Shown here: one piece after another, positions 34,775 to 47,516 of the stretch
Numbering within the stretch: position 1 is the first letter of the stretch
How the letters are laid out: each line of letters opens with the position of its first letter
Origin: Albugo candida
Lineage: Eukaryota; Oomycota; Peronosporomycetes; Albuginales; Albuginaceae
Reading direction: 5' to 3'
Length of the DNA: 64,000 nucleotides
Assembly (NCBI GenBank): GCA_905220665.1
Contig: CAJNAR010000170.1
Location: 310,001 to 374,000 of the forward strand
Position numbers and translations under genes: made by a program
The notes under the pieces: model-generated
The model's database searches: none
Seen by the model: only the letters and a program-made list of their open reading frames with translations
Told to the model about the DNA's origin: nothing

Positions 34775-35111
34775 ATGTCTTATTCGCAATCGATGTCAGA
34801 ATCATTACATCTCGTCAGAGTGTCCTCTCATATTTGTGGAGCCCATTTGATGGTACGTATATGTTCGTACCTTTCACTTTATCGTCACCCATCATGTCCG
34901 TGTGGAGGGATTGGCAGTATTCGTTGATGGCCTGGAGAGCGATGTGCGAGCTGTTGATTGCATTGCAAACTTTTCATCGTCTTTGTACTATCATTGGGAA
35001 AGAATCTTGCTGTCTCATTGGAAGAGCTCTTCGGGACAGCTGCTACCACGACAATATGACTGGGAGCCACTGCATGTACCGACATCCTCGTATGTAGTAT
35101 ACCTCGTGTGA
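34775..35111 (+). CDS. Possible small two-exon gene, unknown product
   Basis: ATG at 34775; exon 1 34775-34852, intron 34853-34907 (55 nt, donor GTACGT, acceptor GTGGAG), exon 2 34908-35111, giving 93 aa. The intron length and donor match other genes in the window. No domain is recognised. The end of the intron and start of exon 2 are copied in inverted orientation 307 bp away. That can mean either a partial gene duplication or a repeat that only looks like a gene. The acceptor is weak and there is no conservation evidence, so this is tentative. Confidence 0.35.
34881..34950 (+). repeat. Left arm of an inverted duplication
   Basis: 70 bp matching the reverse complement of 35258-35327 with about four mismatches. 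Weaker similarity extends about 10-15 bp past each end. The spacer is 307 bp. Confidence 0.85.
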
Positions 35112-35257
35112 ATACACGTACGTCGATTTCGAACACAATTGGTAGCTCTCCTCGGTACAACAACTCAGATCGGTATGTGTAAGCAGCGCAATACGAATTC
35201 TGAGATGATGGAGTACTTGCAAATTTGTCTGTTCCAAATAACCGATTTAATCACCAT

Positions 35258-35327
35258 CTCGCATAGCGCTCTGCAGGCCATCAACGAATAATGCCAATCC
35301 CTCCACACGGACATGATGGGTGACGAT
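35258..35327 (-). repeat. Right arm of an inverted duplication
   Basis: Reverse-complement partner of 34881-34950. The minus-strand frame through it keeps the same reading as the left arm for about 20 codons, then both diverge. Confidence 0.85.
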
Positions 35328-35654
35328 AGAGTGATAAAGTCTCCAGAGCAAATGCACAGTTGTCGACAAACGAATGATAGATGAACAAGAAGCACGCTAA
35401 ATGAAGATAGCTGTCCGAGCTGTACTCCGACTACAGTGACTATTCTTTTCGTCATGGAATATGTCAATCGTTCCGCGTTATCTCTGATTGATTGCACTCG
35501 GCCAACGCGCCTTCTTACGTCACATTTCATCACTTTTGTATACTTTTGTTTTACGCGCGTGTATACCGTCTTCTAATATAAATATTACGATACTCTCAAA
35601 ATAGGAAGCCTTAAGAAACACCACCCGATACATTCGATCGGATAGCGCCTTATC

Positions 35655-37679
35655 ATGACGTACACCGGCGACTACGTCTTCACAAAGACGCTCACAGAAC
35701 AAGAGAAACTTCAAATACAAGAAAAGGCCATCACGAAACTCACCGAAATCATCGGCGTCGAAGTGGATAATGTCATGGCGGTACGTAATCGATCCTCTTT
35801 TGCACCATACAAAGTGAGAATGCAATCCACCAAACGCGAAGAGAATGAGAAAAGGAAACACACAACGCCTCAAATCGGTCTCAATATCAATTTTCAACTT
35901 ATACAAATGCATTTATTATATTAAAAAGTCTGTAGGAGTGTGAGATTTGAAAATGTTGGCTGAATGTCGTGTCTGCCTCTCATCAAGAAACGTCCAGCAG
36001 CAAGCCAAGTCGCTAAATATGACGAGAATGGACATCAATCGCTCCTTTCGGCCCACAAATGGATAGACACTGGTCATACACTGATATACAAAGTGGTTGG
36101 CCGATAAAGTGAGATCTCTTTGGGCCGGAGGGGCTTTATGTCTGAGCAGTCAAACACCGCCTTTGATTTGGTTTCTTGGGCTTGCTGCTGGATGGAGTAT
36201 TCTCCGTGCTTTTTTGGTTCTTTGCTATTGCTTTGATTGTATATTGACCCGTAGCACTCTACACATATCTTACCCGTTTCTTTATTTTATATTGCCTTAT
36301 GAAACTATTCACAACGGCTGCCTTCAGGAATACGTGCTGGTTATGGTCGCGAACAAGAAGAGCATGACACAAATCGCCCACGATCTGATCGATTTTATCG
36401 GTGATGAAGCTGCAAATGAGTTTGTCACTTGGCTCAGTACAGCACTCCCCACGTTCGAAACACCAACGGGTAGCAGTGAGAAGAGTAAAGTATCGGCCGA
36501 ATCGTCCACAAAGCCAATTAACGAAACCAAACGCGAGAGCAGTCATGAGAAGAAAGTAAAGACGTCTCATACAAAAACAAGCAAAGCGACAAAGAAGAGA
36601 AATGTCAAAGACGAATCAAATCACATGTCGTCGACAAAAAGCTCCACGAAAACGACAATCAAACTGAGCAGATCAAAGGATCAGGATATAAAGCAAGTGC
36701 TGGCGAAACGATCGCAACGATTTGGAATCACGAAAGAAAACACCGAAGACACACGTCATGAGGAAGGAACGAACAAGAGAAAATCATCAAAAATGGATTC
36801 AAATTCTCAGAAAAAAGCCTCTCGAGTGACTGAATTATTGGGACCTCCCGTCAACGTCGACCAAGCACAACTCGATGCTCGTGATGGTAGAAAACATAGA
36901 AGAACTCGTTCTCGATCGCCGACACGCAATACAAGCGACCGAACTCTTACTGGAACACCACAACGCTCACAAAGAGATTCAAATACCGCAGAAGCAAATA
37001 CCCGTCAACGCCGGACGGGGGAATGGGCTTCCACCGGTAAAGATAAAAGCATGCAATCGTCCTCCCCATCACACGAGAAAATGCACAAGAAGCGGTATGA
37101 ACAGCACGCCTATGGCTATCCGGTACCTCGAGGATTCAACGGCTACCCGCCAATGGTTTGTACACATCAAGTAAACAATCTGAATTCGCTATATGACTCA
37201 CAATTTTTCGTACTTTGTAGCCTTATGGTCCACCTGGCGCTGGAATGTTTTTCGGAGGTCCCGGGCCGTGTCCGCCTCCAATGCCTTATGGTATGGGCTT
37301 CCCATCTCCAGGCTATCCCACTCATCCGAATGCCGCGAAACGCTTCAATGAGCCCATATCTGGTCCTGTTCCAATGTCGGCGCCAAGTGGAATGACGAGA
37401 CGAAATCCGGGCAGAATATTTCCACGAGGTCGTCCATTTCTCAATAAGAGTTGGGTGAATCCTGAGACGGCAAAAAAGACTGAGAGCAATGAGCAGCCTT
37501 TGGGAAATGAAGATGGAGCTGTCACAATCACGTACAATCCTCCACAGAACTCGAAATTCACATCGCATGTAACACGTCCACGCTTCCAGAATAAAACTTG
37601 GGTCCGCACCGAAACCCAAAACGAAAGCGATTTATCGGAATCCTTACCAGTGACACCGCCTCAAGAATCAAAAGAGTAG
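35655..37679 (+). CDS. RNA-binding-type protein with PWI-like (Nab2/ZC3H14-type) N-terminal domain
   Basis: Three exons (35655-35780, 36328-37155, 37221-37679) give 470 aa. The first intron is 547 nt, about ten times the usual size here. Joining exons 1 and 2 gives a helical N-terminal domain with EYVLVMVANKKSMTQIAHDL and GDEAANEFVTWL. This resembles the PWI-like fold of Nab2/ZC3H14 and RBM26/27, which act in poly(A)-RNA binding and nuclear RNA quality control. A Lys/Ser-rich region with RRTRSRSPTR (SR-like) follows, then a Tyr/Pro/Gly/Met-rich tract. Two copies of a short motif (FLNKSWV, FQNKTWV) sit near the end. The CCCH zinc fingers of Nab2 are absent. Nuclear mRNA processing is the likely role (inference). 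Confidence 0.82.
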
Positions 37680-37852
37680 AAAATGGAATCGATTTGGCAA
37701 TGAAACAGATGCTGGAAAGGAACGATCTGAAAGCTGATTAGAAGTGGCTTGGGTCGGTAGATCGTTCTCAGGCTTGTAATGCCCGCTCTTTCTTTTCTGT
37801 AAGCTCAATGGAGACATCTTTGATCCAAGTACGCGTACCTCTTCCTCTATGC

Positions 37853-40800
37853 TCAGATCCATGGCGTCCATCCCTCGTACATCTCACACAGATTATCGAC
37901 ACTTGTCGCTTCGTCAATGAGCCATTGAGCCTGTTCGGGCACGGACAATGGCGCGGAAAGTGTTCCTTGCGGGTAGCTTTGCACCCGACCGTTCAATTTG
38001 GAATGAATTCTTTCCATCACTTGGATACCAAATCGATTATGCTTTCCAGACGACTCCGTGTCGGCAGATTCTTCCGATTTGGCGAATGGATCGCTTTCGT
38101 TCGATTGCATGGCCGCTGATATCTCATACACACTTTGTGTGACACGAAAGAACAGTTCCAAGCATTTCTGAACCGTTTGTACGAATCGTTCCATCTCGCG
38201 TATCGTTTTTGGATCCTCCAGCGCCAGACACAAAGTCAGTAGCGGGCGTAGATGTTGTCCGGCAGACTCGAGTTGTATCGACTCGCTGTCATTGAGAAAT
38301 TGCTCCATGGACTCCTTCCATTCCGTAAGCTTCGACTCATTCAACTGGACGCATTTCCGCTCATGTGCTTCCAAAAGCAGTCTCAATGGCTCGAGACTGT
38401 CTCCTTTCAACGCTTGCACACTTTTCAACAAAATATTTCCTAGTCGCTCATTCTCTGTGAAGAAAGCCCCAAGCTTCTCTGAAGCCTCTGCGTCGGTACG
38501 TTTCGCGTCCTTCGTCTTGAGCGCACTCGCTTGCTTATAAAGCCCTTGTAGCAGAGATACAAAGTCGTGGATGGTGTCCCGTGCACCATTCGCGTGCTCG
38601 ATGAGCTCTTTGGATGTCGCTGCAATTGTCAAATGCATACGCTCAAGACATTCTTCCTTACCGAGTTGGACGCTTTCCAAAGACGCATTCGCATCATCGC
38701 ATAGACGCTTGAGTTCCTGGACACTCTCCTCGGTCTCCAATATGCGCTCACGCTCATCGACGAGCGATATCTGCTCGTCGATCAATTCGTTTAGCAAACT
38801 CACTCCAACGCGGTCAACGTGTCGGGGCTTCGCGTTCGAATTACTCGCAGCTTCCCTTCGCGAGGATTCAATGAGAAGGATCCCGCGCATCACATCGCCA
38901 AATTCACGAATGTGCCCGAGCACACGTTTATATCGTCCGATATCCGCCGCCTCCTCTTCACGCCTCTCTTCTGCGTCGTGTACGATCTTCTCCATCACAT
39001 TTACTTGCTTCAATAAAGCGTCTAATTCCGCGGTATGAGATTCCAAGACAGAAATCAATTGCGGTCGGGTAGCGATTCTATCGGCGATGATTGGAAGGCA
39101 TTGATCACATGTCCATAGGAGATATCGACGTCGACATTCGACTTTGTTTTGTTGCGTACGGATCATCGCTGCTCGTGCGGTGACAAGCTGCGTTCTGCGT
39201 TGGGTGCACGAAGCCTTCTCCACTGATTCTTTGACTCGATTGAGAGCCGATTCGACCGTATGGAACCATTCATTGCCGACATCACTGCTCCACGTCGATG
39301 GTAAAATATCTTCCAACTGATTGCTTAAGAACGCTTCCCAATCGGCGATCGTCTCGAGCCACCTCTGCTCGTTCCGTACAGCTTGTTCGAGTGCGTTTTG
39401 TAGAGGGAGTAACATGTGTTTCGATACGAAAGATATCATCTCTTCTTCAATGAGTTTGTCGGCTTGTAAGCCTCTCGAGTCGCGAATGGCTCGTGAGACG
39501 CGGAGACAGAGATGTTGGAAGTCCGTTTGTGCTTCAGATCGATCTTTGAGAGCATATATCTGGGCAAAGGAGTCCAATGATTCATTCCATTTCTCTATTT
39601 CGCGTCTGCGTGGCGTCTCGACTTTGCTGGGATTCTGCATGAGCTCAAGAGCAGTCATCAAAATTCCCAAATAGAGCTCTTCTGTCGATGAGACAACGCC
39701 AATAATTTCATTCATTGCGTCCGCTACGGAATCGTTCAAAAGATCAGACGCATTCAGTCGACGTAACGAGCTTTTCGACAGATTCGAGAGCTTCATGGCA
39801 GCTCCAAGTGAGCACGTAAGACTTCTCGCTGTCCAAAGTGAGTTTGGAATGCGATTTCCAATCGTACGGATCCATTGAGAGCACACGAGCTTCAGGAAGC
39901 GATGATGTTGCGCATTTGATAATTTGATTTGTCCGACAGAGTCTTTCAAATTGTTCAAATCGATTTCCAATGCACAAAGTGCGATTTCGTGTGCGCTGTT
40001 CTCTCCTTTGACATCCATTTCGTATCCAATTCGATCGATTTCCACGAGGAATTGCTCACTTTGTTGGAGGCTTCGCGCGGTGCTTTGATTCCAAAGACTT
40101 TTATCGATTGCATTTTGGAATTCTTTCAATTCGATCGATTGCATACAATCGAATCGATAAAGCAGTTTTTCGCATCGTTTCCACCACTCAAAGTACACGT
40201 CTTCTTTCAGCAGCTCATAGCCATTTGCATCGCGATGCAACTCTGCATACTCGGCGACATAGCTCCCACACGACGACATAATGTCACGAAATCGATGGAC
40301 GAAATGGCGAAACGATTGATGGAGCAGAGTCTTCCCGGAAAGCTCGAGCGCATCGACGTCATCGCGCGTGGAATTGCCGTCGTATTCGGTCACCTGGAGC
40401 TTCCAGCCGACGATCTGTTCGTGTCGGGCTTTGCATTCCTCCATGAACGCCTCCACTCGCTCGCGTACATTTTGAATCTTACTCGAATTCGATTGTATGA
40501 ATACCGCAGCTTTCGCTTCGAATGCTTTGAGCTGTTGTCTGATCTCATTCTCACGTCGAAGAAGCGTTTGAAACGATTGATATTCCTTCATTAGCGCTCG
40601 GAAATGGTTGGGAAGTGGTTGTGATACTCGTGTCCAGGCTTTCTCGAGTGCAGAAGCCAACTCATTCGCTTGCTGTCTTCGCTCCTCGGCACGCGAAAGG
40701 AACAGCGACATATTGATACAAAGCTCCATACGACTTTTCTCTTGATTCTGTGCATCCATTCCATCTGTCCATTCCACCAGCGGATCGTACGCAAACGCCT

Positions 40801-43800
40801 CCATAAGCGTCAGAATGCTTTCACGATTCTCTGCATCGCGGACTTTGCGTAATGTGTCTTCAAGCACACATCGAAAGCTTCCCTGTGTTCCCATCAATCC
40901 GTAGACGTCCTTCATCATTGGTGTCAGACGGAAGGGAACGCGCTCGGGCACTTTGAGTAATCTCCCGCGATCGAAACACACATTGAAATCGATATGAAGC
41001 GCTTCTCCGGTTTCCTGACACAATAAAATGTTGTCTAAATGACGATCGCCGACGCCGAGGACGTAGCCGAGCACCGACATGATCGCCATGGAGCGCTGAA
41101 GTCGTTCCACATTCATCGATGCGTGCGCGATATCATCAGCTTGACTCATAATCTCATGCTTGAGAACATCGCGTGGCATCTGACCCGCAAGCTCATTGTA
41201 AATGCTCTTGAGCGTCTCATGCGGTCGACTTGCGGCAATTTGAGAGATACCGTGCTCCTTGAGCTTTGCGTAAAACGCGGCTGTAGGAACAGCAGATTCC
41301 AAGCGATCGTCAATGAATTTCCACGTCGAGTAAATGTGATAAAATGACGTCACATTCGGAACCATTTGGATGAGTCCGGCGGTCTCCGACAGCGGGACGA
41401 CATGATACAATCGAACGGAGCGTTTGGGGCCTAACGACTGATTCATTGCCTGTAGTAATTGCATGACGCGATCATCGAGACGTAAGTCTTCGCGGGCTTT
41501 GAGCAGATAGTGAAAGCTTTGGCCGTTGGATGCGATGAAATGGAGTTGTTTTGGCTTTGTTTTCGTCTTGAGAATCGTTACATTCGGATCAATTCGCGTG
41601 ATACAAAGCGGTTCTTTGACGATACTTCCCGGCAGAGGCACAGGCTGTGTGGCGCTTGCGGCTAAAATGGGAGAGATCTCATCGAGAGGAAGGATGTCTT
41701 GTGTCGTTGCTATCAGCGTTTCCAGTAGAGATGCAAATGGAGCCCACGTATCAGCTACAATCGGCACATCCTCCGTGTCGGAGAGAGCACATTGCTGCTT
41801 GAGATGATCGATCGCCGAGTCGATAGAGACGCTGTAGAGTGAGAGAAAGCGATTCTCATGAGGCGTTCGAGCTCTTGCGCTTCCAATTGTTTCATTCCAA
41901 ACATCGTCAAGCGTTTTGAGAATCGGACGCATCAACGCTTTGTATTTGCGATGCCCCAACGCTTTCTTCTCCGATAAAGAGAGCGTCATGTTCTTGGCGA
42001 CACGTGCGTTTTCTTTGGTGAGTGTGGAAGCACGTCGCGAGACATCTGCTTCCAATTTCGTGAGCGTCATGATCCAGGCTTCTTCCCACAACACAGAGAT
42101 TCGTTGGAGCTCATGAACGACACTGGAGACCCGCAAGACGTGTTCTAAAGATTGGGTGCGAAGTAGTGTCATAATACGATCAATCGCGACGGAAGGATTC
42201 GGTTTGAGAGCTTCCACGACGATAATGTACGTAATACTTTGCGGGTAACGTGTTGCCATACGACAGAGAAGCGCTGTCAGTTCCGATACAATCAAACCGC
42301 ACGGATGTGTGAGTCGAGCGACAAGTTGAGACGCCATTTTCAGCCATAAAGAAAGCGAGCACGTTGTGAAATACGCTGATATTTTCGGTAAGAGATTTGG
42401 CATCCATTCGCATTGCATAAGCAGTCGGAGAAATCGCACACATAATTTGATGGAAAGTGCTTCTCCGCAGAGAGTTGCGTATCTGTTGTACCCGTCCATC
42501 GCCATCGCAAACGCTGCAGTCGGATCCGCGTCGACTACATTTTCTGACAATTGAAAAAGCGGTTGGATTGGGTTTTGGGTCTCCGCGGACTTCCGTGCGT
42601 TCCCGTACGCATAACACCAGTCGGCGTATGCGAGCCACACGCTCGAGCAAGTGGGCGCCAGGTGCACCGCTGCATTCAATCGTTTCCAATCCCGTGGACC
42701 TTGGAGGATTCGGTCCAATTGAGCGTCGACTTGAAACGATTTGACTTCACCGATCGCAATCAAACTCAATGCGACTGCTTCCTTGACGCTCGGTAGCGCT
42801 TCCTCGACACTTTCAAGCTCACAAAGAAGAAAACTGACCAATTCCTCCGTGTCGGTGATCGCGTCATAAGTCGAACGTGTCGATGTGTGCGTGAGAATAC
42901 GTTCCGAAAACTCATAATTTCGCTGTTTCCGTGCGAGTTGAGCGATGTGAATTGCAAATTCCTCGCGAATTGGCGACGGATTTGCGTAAAAGAGCGGAAA
43001 TGACCACAAACACGCGTCCAAAAGGGATGGGTCGCGGTACAGAGAAAAGACTTTCATTTGTTGCTCCACGTGAGTGACGTTGAGACTGCCGAGAAAAAGC
43101 AGCTGAGGAGCTTCCAAAGTCGGTTCCTGAAGGATCCTTTCCGTGACACGATTCACGTCAATGGAATTGGCAGCCGGAGCGTGGACGTAGAGATCCCATT
43201 CTGCGAGCTCATCGATCTCGAAAGTGGTCCACGGCGTCTTGGAGTCATTGATAAGGCCGTTGTCGGACAGCTGCATTATGGACGCATACCGTTGAATTGT
43301 GTTGCATTTTGGTGCGTCTTCAAAGGCGTTTAGCTTTTGTACAAAGTCGTTGAGCTGTGTCCATCGACGGAGACGAGAACACACGATCACGTAGTCTCTG
43401 ATACATCCGAAGAATGTCGTCGGGGACACATACACTTCACAAAGATCGTTTGAGTTTGTGTATCGCATTAGCGGCTCAAAGAATGCGTCCAAATGCGTCA
43501 GAGTGTCTTCATACCGCAATTCCGCGAGCTGTTGGACGCTACGGAACCATCGGAATAGTGGGAGATTGCTGAACGCCAAAGTGATTTGCTGCAGTCCAAA
43601 GAGATCGTCAACGCGCTCGAGTGTGGCCAGTGGTCGAGCTGCGAGATACAACGCGCTGTCCAGTGCGATAAGTGACGTTCGGAGATCGGAATTGCCTTCC
43701 AAAGGAGTGTGTTGAGTCTGAGCAAAGTGATATCGATGTTCCGCTTGCTGGAACGCTCCGGTGAGACTTCCAATCGCCAGGAAAGACAGCTTACGCGCCA

Positions 43801-46581
43801 TGAACTCTCCCTTTTGGTCGTAGCAAAGACGAATGAGCTTTGGACGTATTCGATCAAACCAATCGATGCAAACGCGAGCGTTCACGCGGAAGAAAGAGAC
43901 GACTTTACTTGCATCCATTTCGTCCAATTCTCCGAGCAAATCGGCTTTTTCCGATGTCACGCGAGCGACACAAATCTCTAAATGACCGATAAACTCTAAA
44001 AAGAGATTCTTTGTGGTTGAAAATGCAATCGGATCGATCGGTTGGAATGCGAGAAATCGGTCTAAAACGGCTTCCAAGTGCGCCAACGTCTGCGTCGGGC
44101 CTCCAAAACACGTTCGGAGGCGGTGGAGGACACAATACGCCGCAGTATCCCGCACGAGATCCATGGCGTTCCGGCTTGGAATCGCATTTTCACGGCGTGC
44201 GTACACAGACATAACGCGTTCCAGGCTCCGCCATTGCTCCATAGAGACCTCCGAGGCGCTCCATACGCTTAAAACGCCCTCACAGACTTTGGATGGGAGC
44301 AATGATTGACGGCGATGCGATGGATTTCGACTGCCGTACAGTATCGCTACTGCCCAAATTTTACTGAGAATCGCCTCAGCGATATATAATCGCATTTTGT
44401 TGTCGTGACAGACGCCAAGTGCGATCGCTACGTTGAATAATGGCACTGCTACTTCCTCATTGTCGTTGTGAGCGTCCGCGATATTCGCCAGCACGTTGAG
44501 ACACATTTGACGCGTATTTCGACAGAGTTCCCCATCAGAGAGTTTCCAATGAATCCAATCGATAAATTGGTGCGTCCATAGGCGACAGCGTATGTTTTTG
44601 GAAGCGTTCACAAGCACTTTGAGAGCTATTGGCCAGAGACTCTGATACAAAAGTGAGCATACACGCTGCATGAAGTCGTCTGAAGGCTCAGGAATGTTCA
44701 ATTCGTGTCGATGGATGAATGCATACAGCTGTAAAAGCATACAAAGTACCAAACGCCCTGCGGATGTCGCCTCCAGCTGTAGAGTCTTTGTGATCGAGGA
44801 AAAGATCGTTTGTGTATCGCCGTCCATGAGGCTTTCTGAGCCGCCTGCGAGCGTCACACAAAAGCACGTCGCGTAGAATGTGGCGTCCTCTTCTTTCTCA
44901 TCGCTAACCAATCGGAAAATCTCTTCACATAAGCTCTAACAGGTGAATATGAGAACTCGAGCATCCTAATTTGGAAAGAGGCTTACAAGTAAGAATACGT
45001 GACGCCCTTGCCTGGCACACACGACTGCGATTCGGAGGAGCATGGGGAGGGTGTCGGGAAACCGTAAAGGAAGCAGTTGGAGGAGGTATTTGCTCTGTAT
45101 AATACCAACAGCGATGCCAGCGGAAGCTGCTGGAAATGTGTGTAGAGATTCCATGCAAAAGACTCCATGCGATTTCTGTAAAAGCTGATAAAGATCCTGC
45201 AGATCGACGCGTTTGGAGACGAGGAAAGACGTTTGGCAAAGCAGAAATCGACCAGAGAGTAGCTGAGTGAAAGCTGTTGGTTGGATGTCGTTGAGGATGA
45301 GAATAAGGCAATCAAAGCACTTTAGCGGATCGTTTGTGTTGTGGAAAAGGGAATACTCGACACGAGAGATGACCTCCAGCACGCGTTGTAAGAGTACGGA
45401 TATGGTCGTATGCGTGATAGAGGACTTTGACATGCAGGCTGCGATGATGAGATAGCATACAATCAACGTACTCAATCGACTATTGGGGCTTTTGGACTTG
45501 CATAAAGCCTCGATATCCTGTGAGAAATAAGAGGTATGAGAGCGGATAACGCTTGTGAGGAAGGGCGACGTACAGTGCAAAAGGATGTGAGTAATTGGAG
45601 ACTAAATTCCGAGTGTTGGGACCATAAGTCTTGCCACGTTTCCAGAATTTTGATGACATACAACCTGTAGGAGAGAGATGAGTTGGAGTGTTACATTCCG
45701 GCGATCGTCTACCTGAGCGTATCGCTGCAGGTTGTGTTCATTGCCCATCCAACGCACACGTCGGCGATATCGATAAAATGAGGCTTTAAATGCTTCATCA
45801 CAGCGTGTTGAAGCTGTTTTCGATCGCTGTGTAGCAGTGTTTCTTGGTGCTTCACGATTTGTCTAACGATCATTTCGTCTTCTGTTGAGTTGAGCACAGA
45901 TTTCCAGACTTGCATGATGCGAATCAGTGCAGTTTCCCACTCTAAATACTCTACTGTTCGCTCATTCCACTTGTGTTGGGATGATAGAGCGCTTTTTTTG
46001 CTCTTCACTTCGATATATTGCACGTCCGCGAAAGCTTTTGTGGCTCCATTTGACTGTATAAGAGGTATCCTTTCTGTCGCCCGCATAAGAATGCCAAACG
46101 CCCACTCAATGTACCAGTGTTCTCGATCCAAAAGGATAAATTTACTGATCCATTCCAAGCATTTTCTCGGACAAAGTCCTCCAAGTATGGAGAGAATTTC
46201 CAGCACGTTATCTTTGAGCTGCTGGTGTTGTGATTGATACATAACGGACTTTGTCAAAGGCGCTATGAGGATGTCCAAAAGCACGTTAAAGAACGGCTCC
46301 ATTGCGTTGTAAATGGACAATAATGTCGACGCATTGGCGGAATATAACGCGTTTTTGTGCGTTTCCAATTGCGTTTGTAGGTACCTTTTGATGCTTAAGA
46401 GCGTTTTGTTGCGTTGTTTGAGAGAAATGGCGTCTCCATCGGCGTTTGTGGCTGTTATTAGCCGGCGAATTGCTTTTTGGAGCTCCTCGATGGAGTGAAT
46501 TATTTGCGTATTGACTGACGCTGGAGATGGCGGGAAGGTTTTGCCATAAAATGTCTTATTTGTGGGTGCTGTATTCACCAT
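37853..46581 (-). CDS. SMG1: SMG1-type PI3K-like protein kinase of nonsense-mediated decay
   Basis: Four exons (46581-45713, 45664-45574, 45517-44987, 44935-37853) give 2,857 aa; the last exon is 7,083 nt. The first ~1,550 residues are helical-repeat-like. The kinase domain lies around residues 1,590-1,920, with LGVGDRHLDNILL (catalytic loop), HIDFNVCFDRG (metal-binding loop) and VPERVPFRLTPMM, as in SMG1. About 900 residues of helical insert follow, then a C-terminal FATC ending VDNLCEMYEGWTPWI, almost the animal SMG1 ending. SMG1 phosphorylates UPF1 SQ/TQ sites to drive decay of mRNAs with premature stops. Human SMG1 is 3,661 aa, so this one is shorter, mainly at the N-terminus. Introns are 48, 56 and 51 nt. 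SMG8/9 partners are not in this window. Confidence 0.96.
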
Positions 46582-47516
46582 AGTATTGAAAGTTAGCTGT
46601 GAAATAAAAGTGTAGCGAGTGAATCAAAAGTGCATTCTTGACAGCTCCTTTTGGTTCCGGTTTTGTGCGACACGACTTAAGACCCGAACATAGCAAATCA
46701 GCTCAAGCGTACTTAGTAGATTGCATATTTAGACTGAATGATAGCTGAAATTGGAATGCTGTATTCACATTTACTAAATTGGACTAGGGTGTTAAAAATG
46801 TTACATAAACGGCTTTGTGGCTCATTATGATTTGAATAATGATCATTGAAAATGAACTTCTTGCAAGTAATGGATTGATAGATAAATACAGTATTGTACT
46901 ATCGTAGTGCATGGCAATATAGAAGATGGCCTTACTGCCGTAATCGCATCAGTAAATAGTAACGCACTAACAACTGATTCAAATTCCCCTTGGACACTAG
47001 AAAGTCTTTGCACTCCTTAGATAATCGAAACAAAACAGCTGTGACGTAAAATAAAAGAGCGCAACAAGCACACACAAAGGGCAATATGATCTGATATCAC
47101 TCATCTTCTGTCAAGCATATATGCCATCAGGTAAAGGACTAGCGTTCTGAATCAAAGCATGAAAAGCGCGAGGTAAAGTGCCAAAACCTCGCCTTTACTA
47201 AACGTCAGACAATGATTGCACCAACATATTCTCTGTCTCAGCTGGTCGACACATCTGAGAAGGAAGAGTTCTTCACCTGACTTTATTCTCTCTAATGATC
47301 CCATTAGTGCCTTAGGCGCGCAGTTTACTGAAAGACAAAATGAATGCTTTGTAATGCAACACGTCTTTACGACCAATCACATTACTCTCTCTTCTGTATA
47401 TTCGTTATAGAGCACATAAGGCACAAGAAAGACAAATGTGTTTACTATATTCGCATTTTAGCTATTGCTCTTTGTCTGTTCACCGACAAAGAAAGCACGA
47501 ATCTGTTCTAGATTAG
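46582..47516. other. Intergenic region between SMG1 and the membrane-protein gene
   Basis: No supported gene. It should contain the SMG1 promoter: minus-strand text just upstream of the ATG has a TCACTC...TTTTATTTCA stretch that loosely recalls the oomycete initiator. It should also contain the 5' region of the gene at 47517. Short frames at 47152-47376 show no motif. Confidence 0.4.

Noticed and set aside
35165..35530. A minus-strand gene of about 120 codons running through the right inverted-repeat arm
   Set aside because: No domain is recognised, and about 20 codons are only the mirrored copy of the left arm. There is no splice or start support beyond an ATG at 35530.
36097..36327. A start codon at 36097 for the PWI-like gene
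   Set aside because: It starts with an alternative codon and encodes a hydrophobic stretch unlike the family. Splicing from 35780 to 36328 gives the expected N-terminal domain.
43058..44309. Plus-strand frames inside the SMG1 exon
   Set aside because: They are shadows of the kinase gene, with no motifs or conservation.
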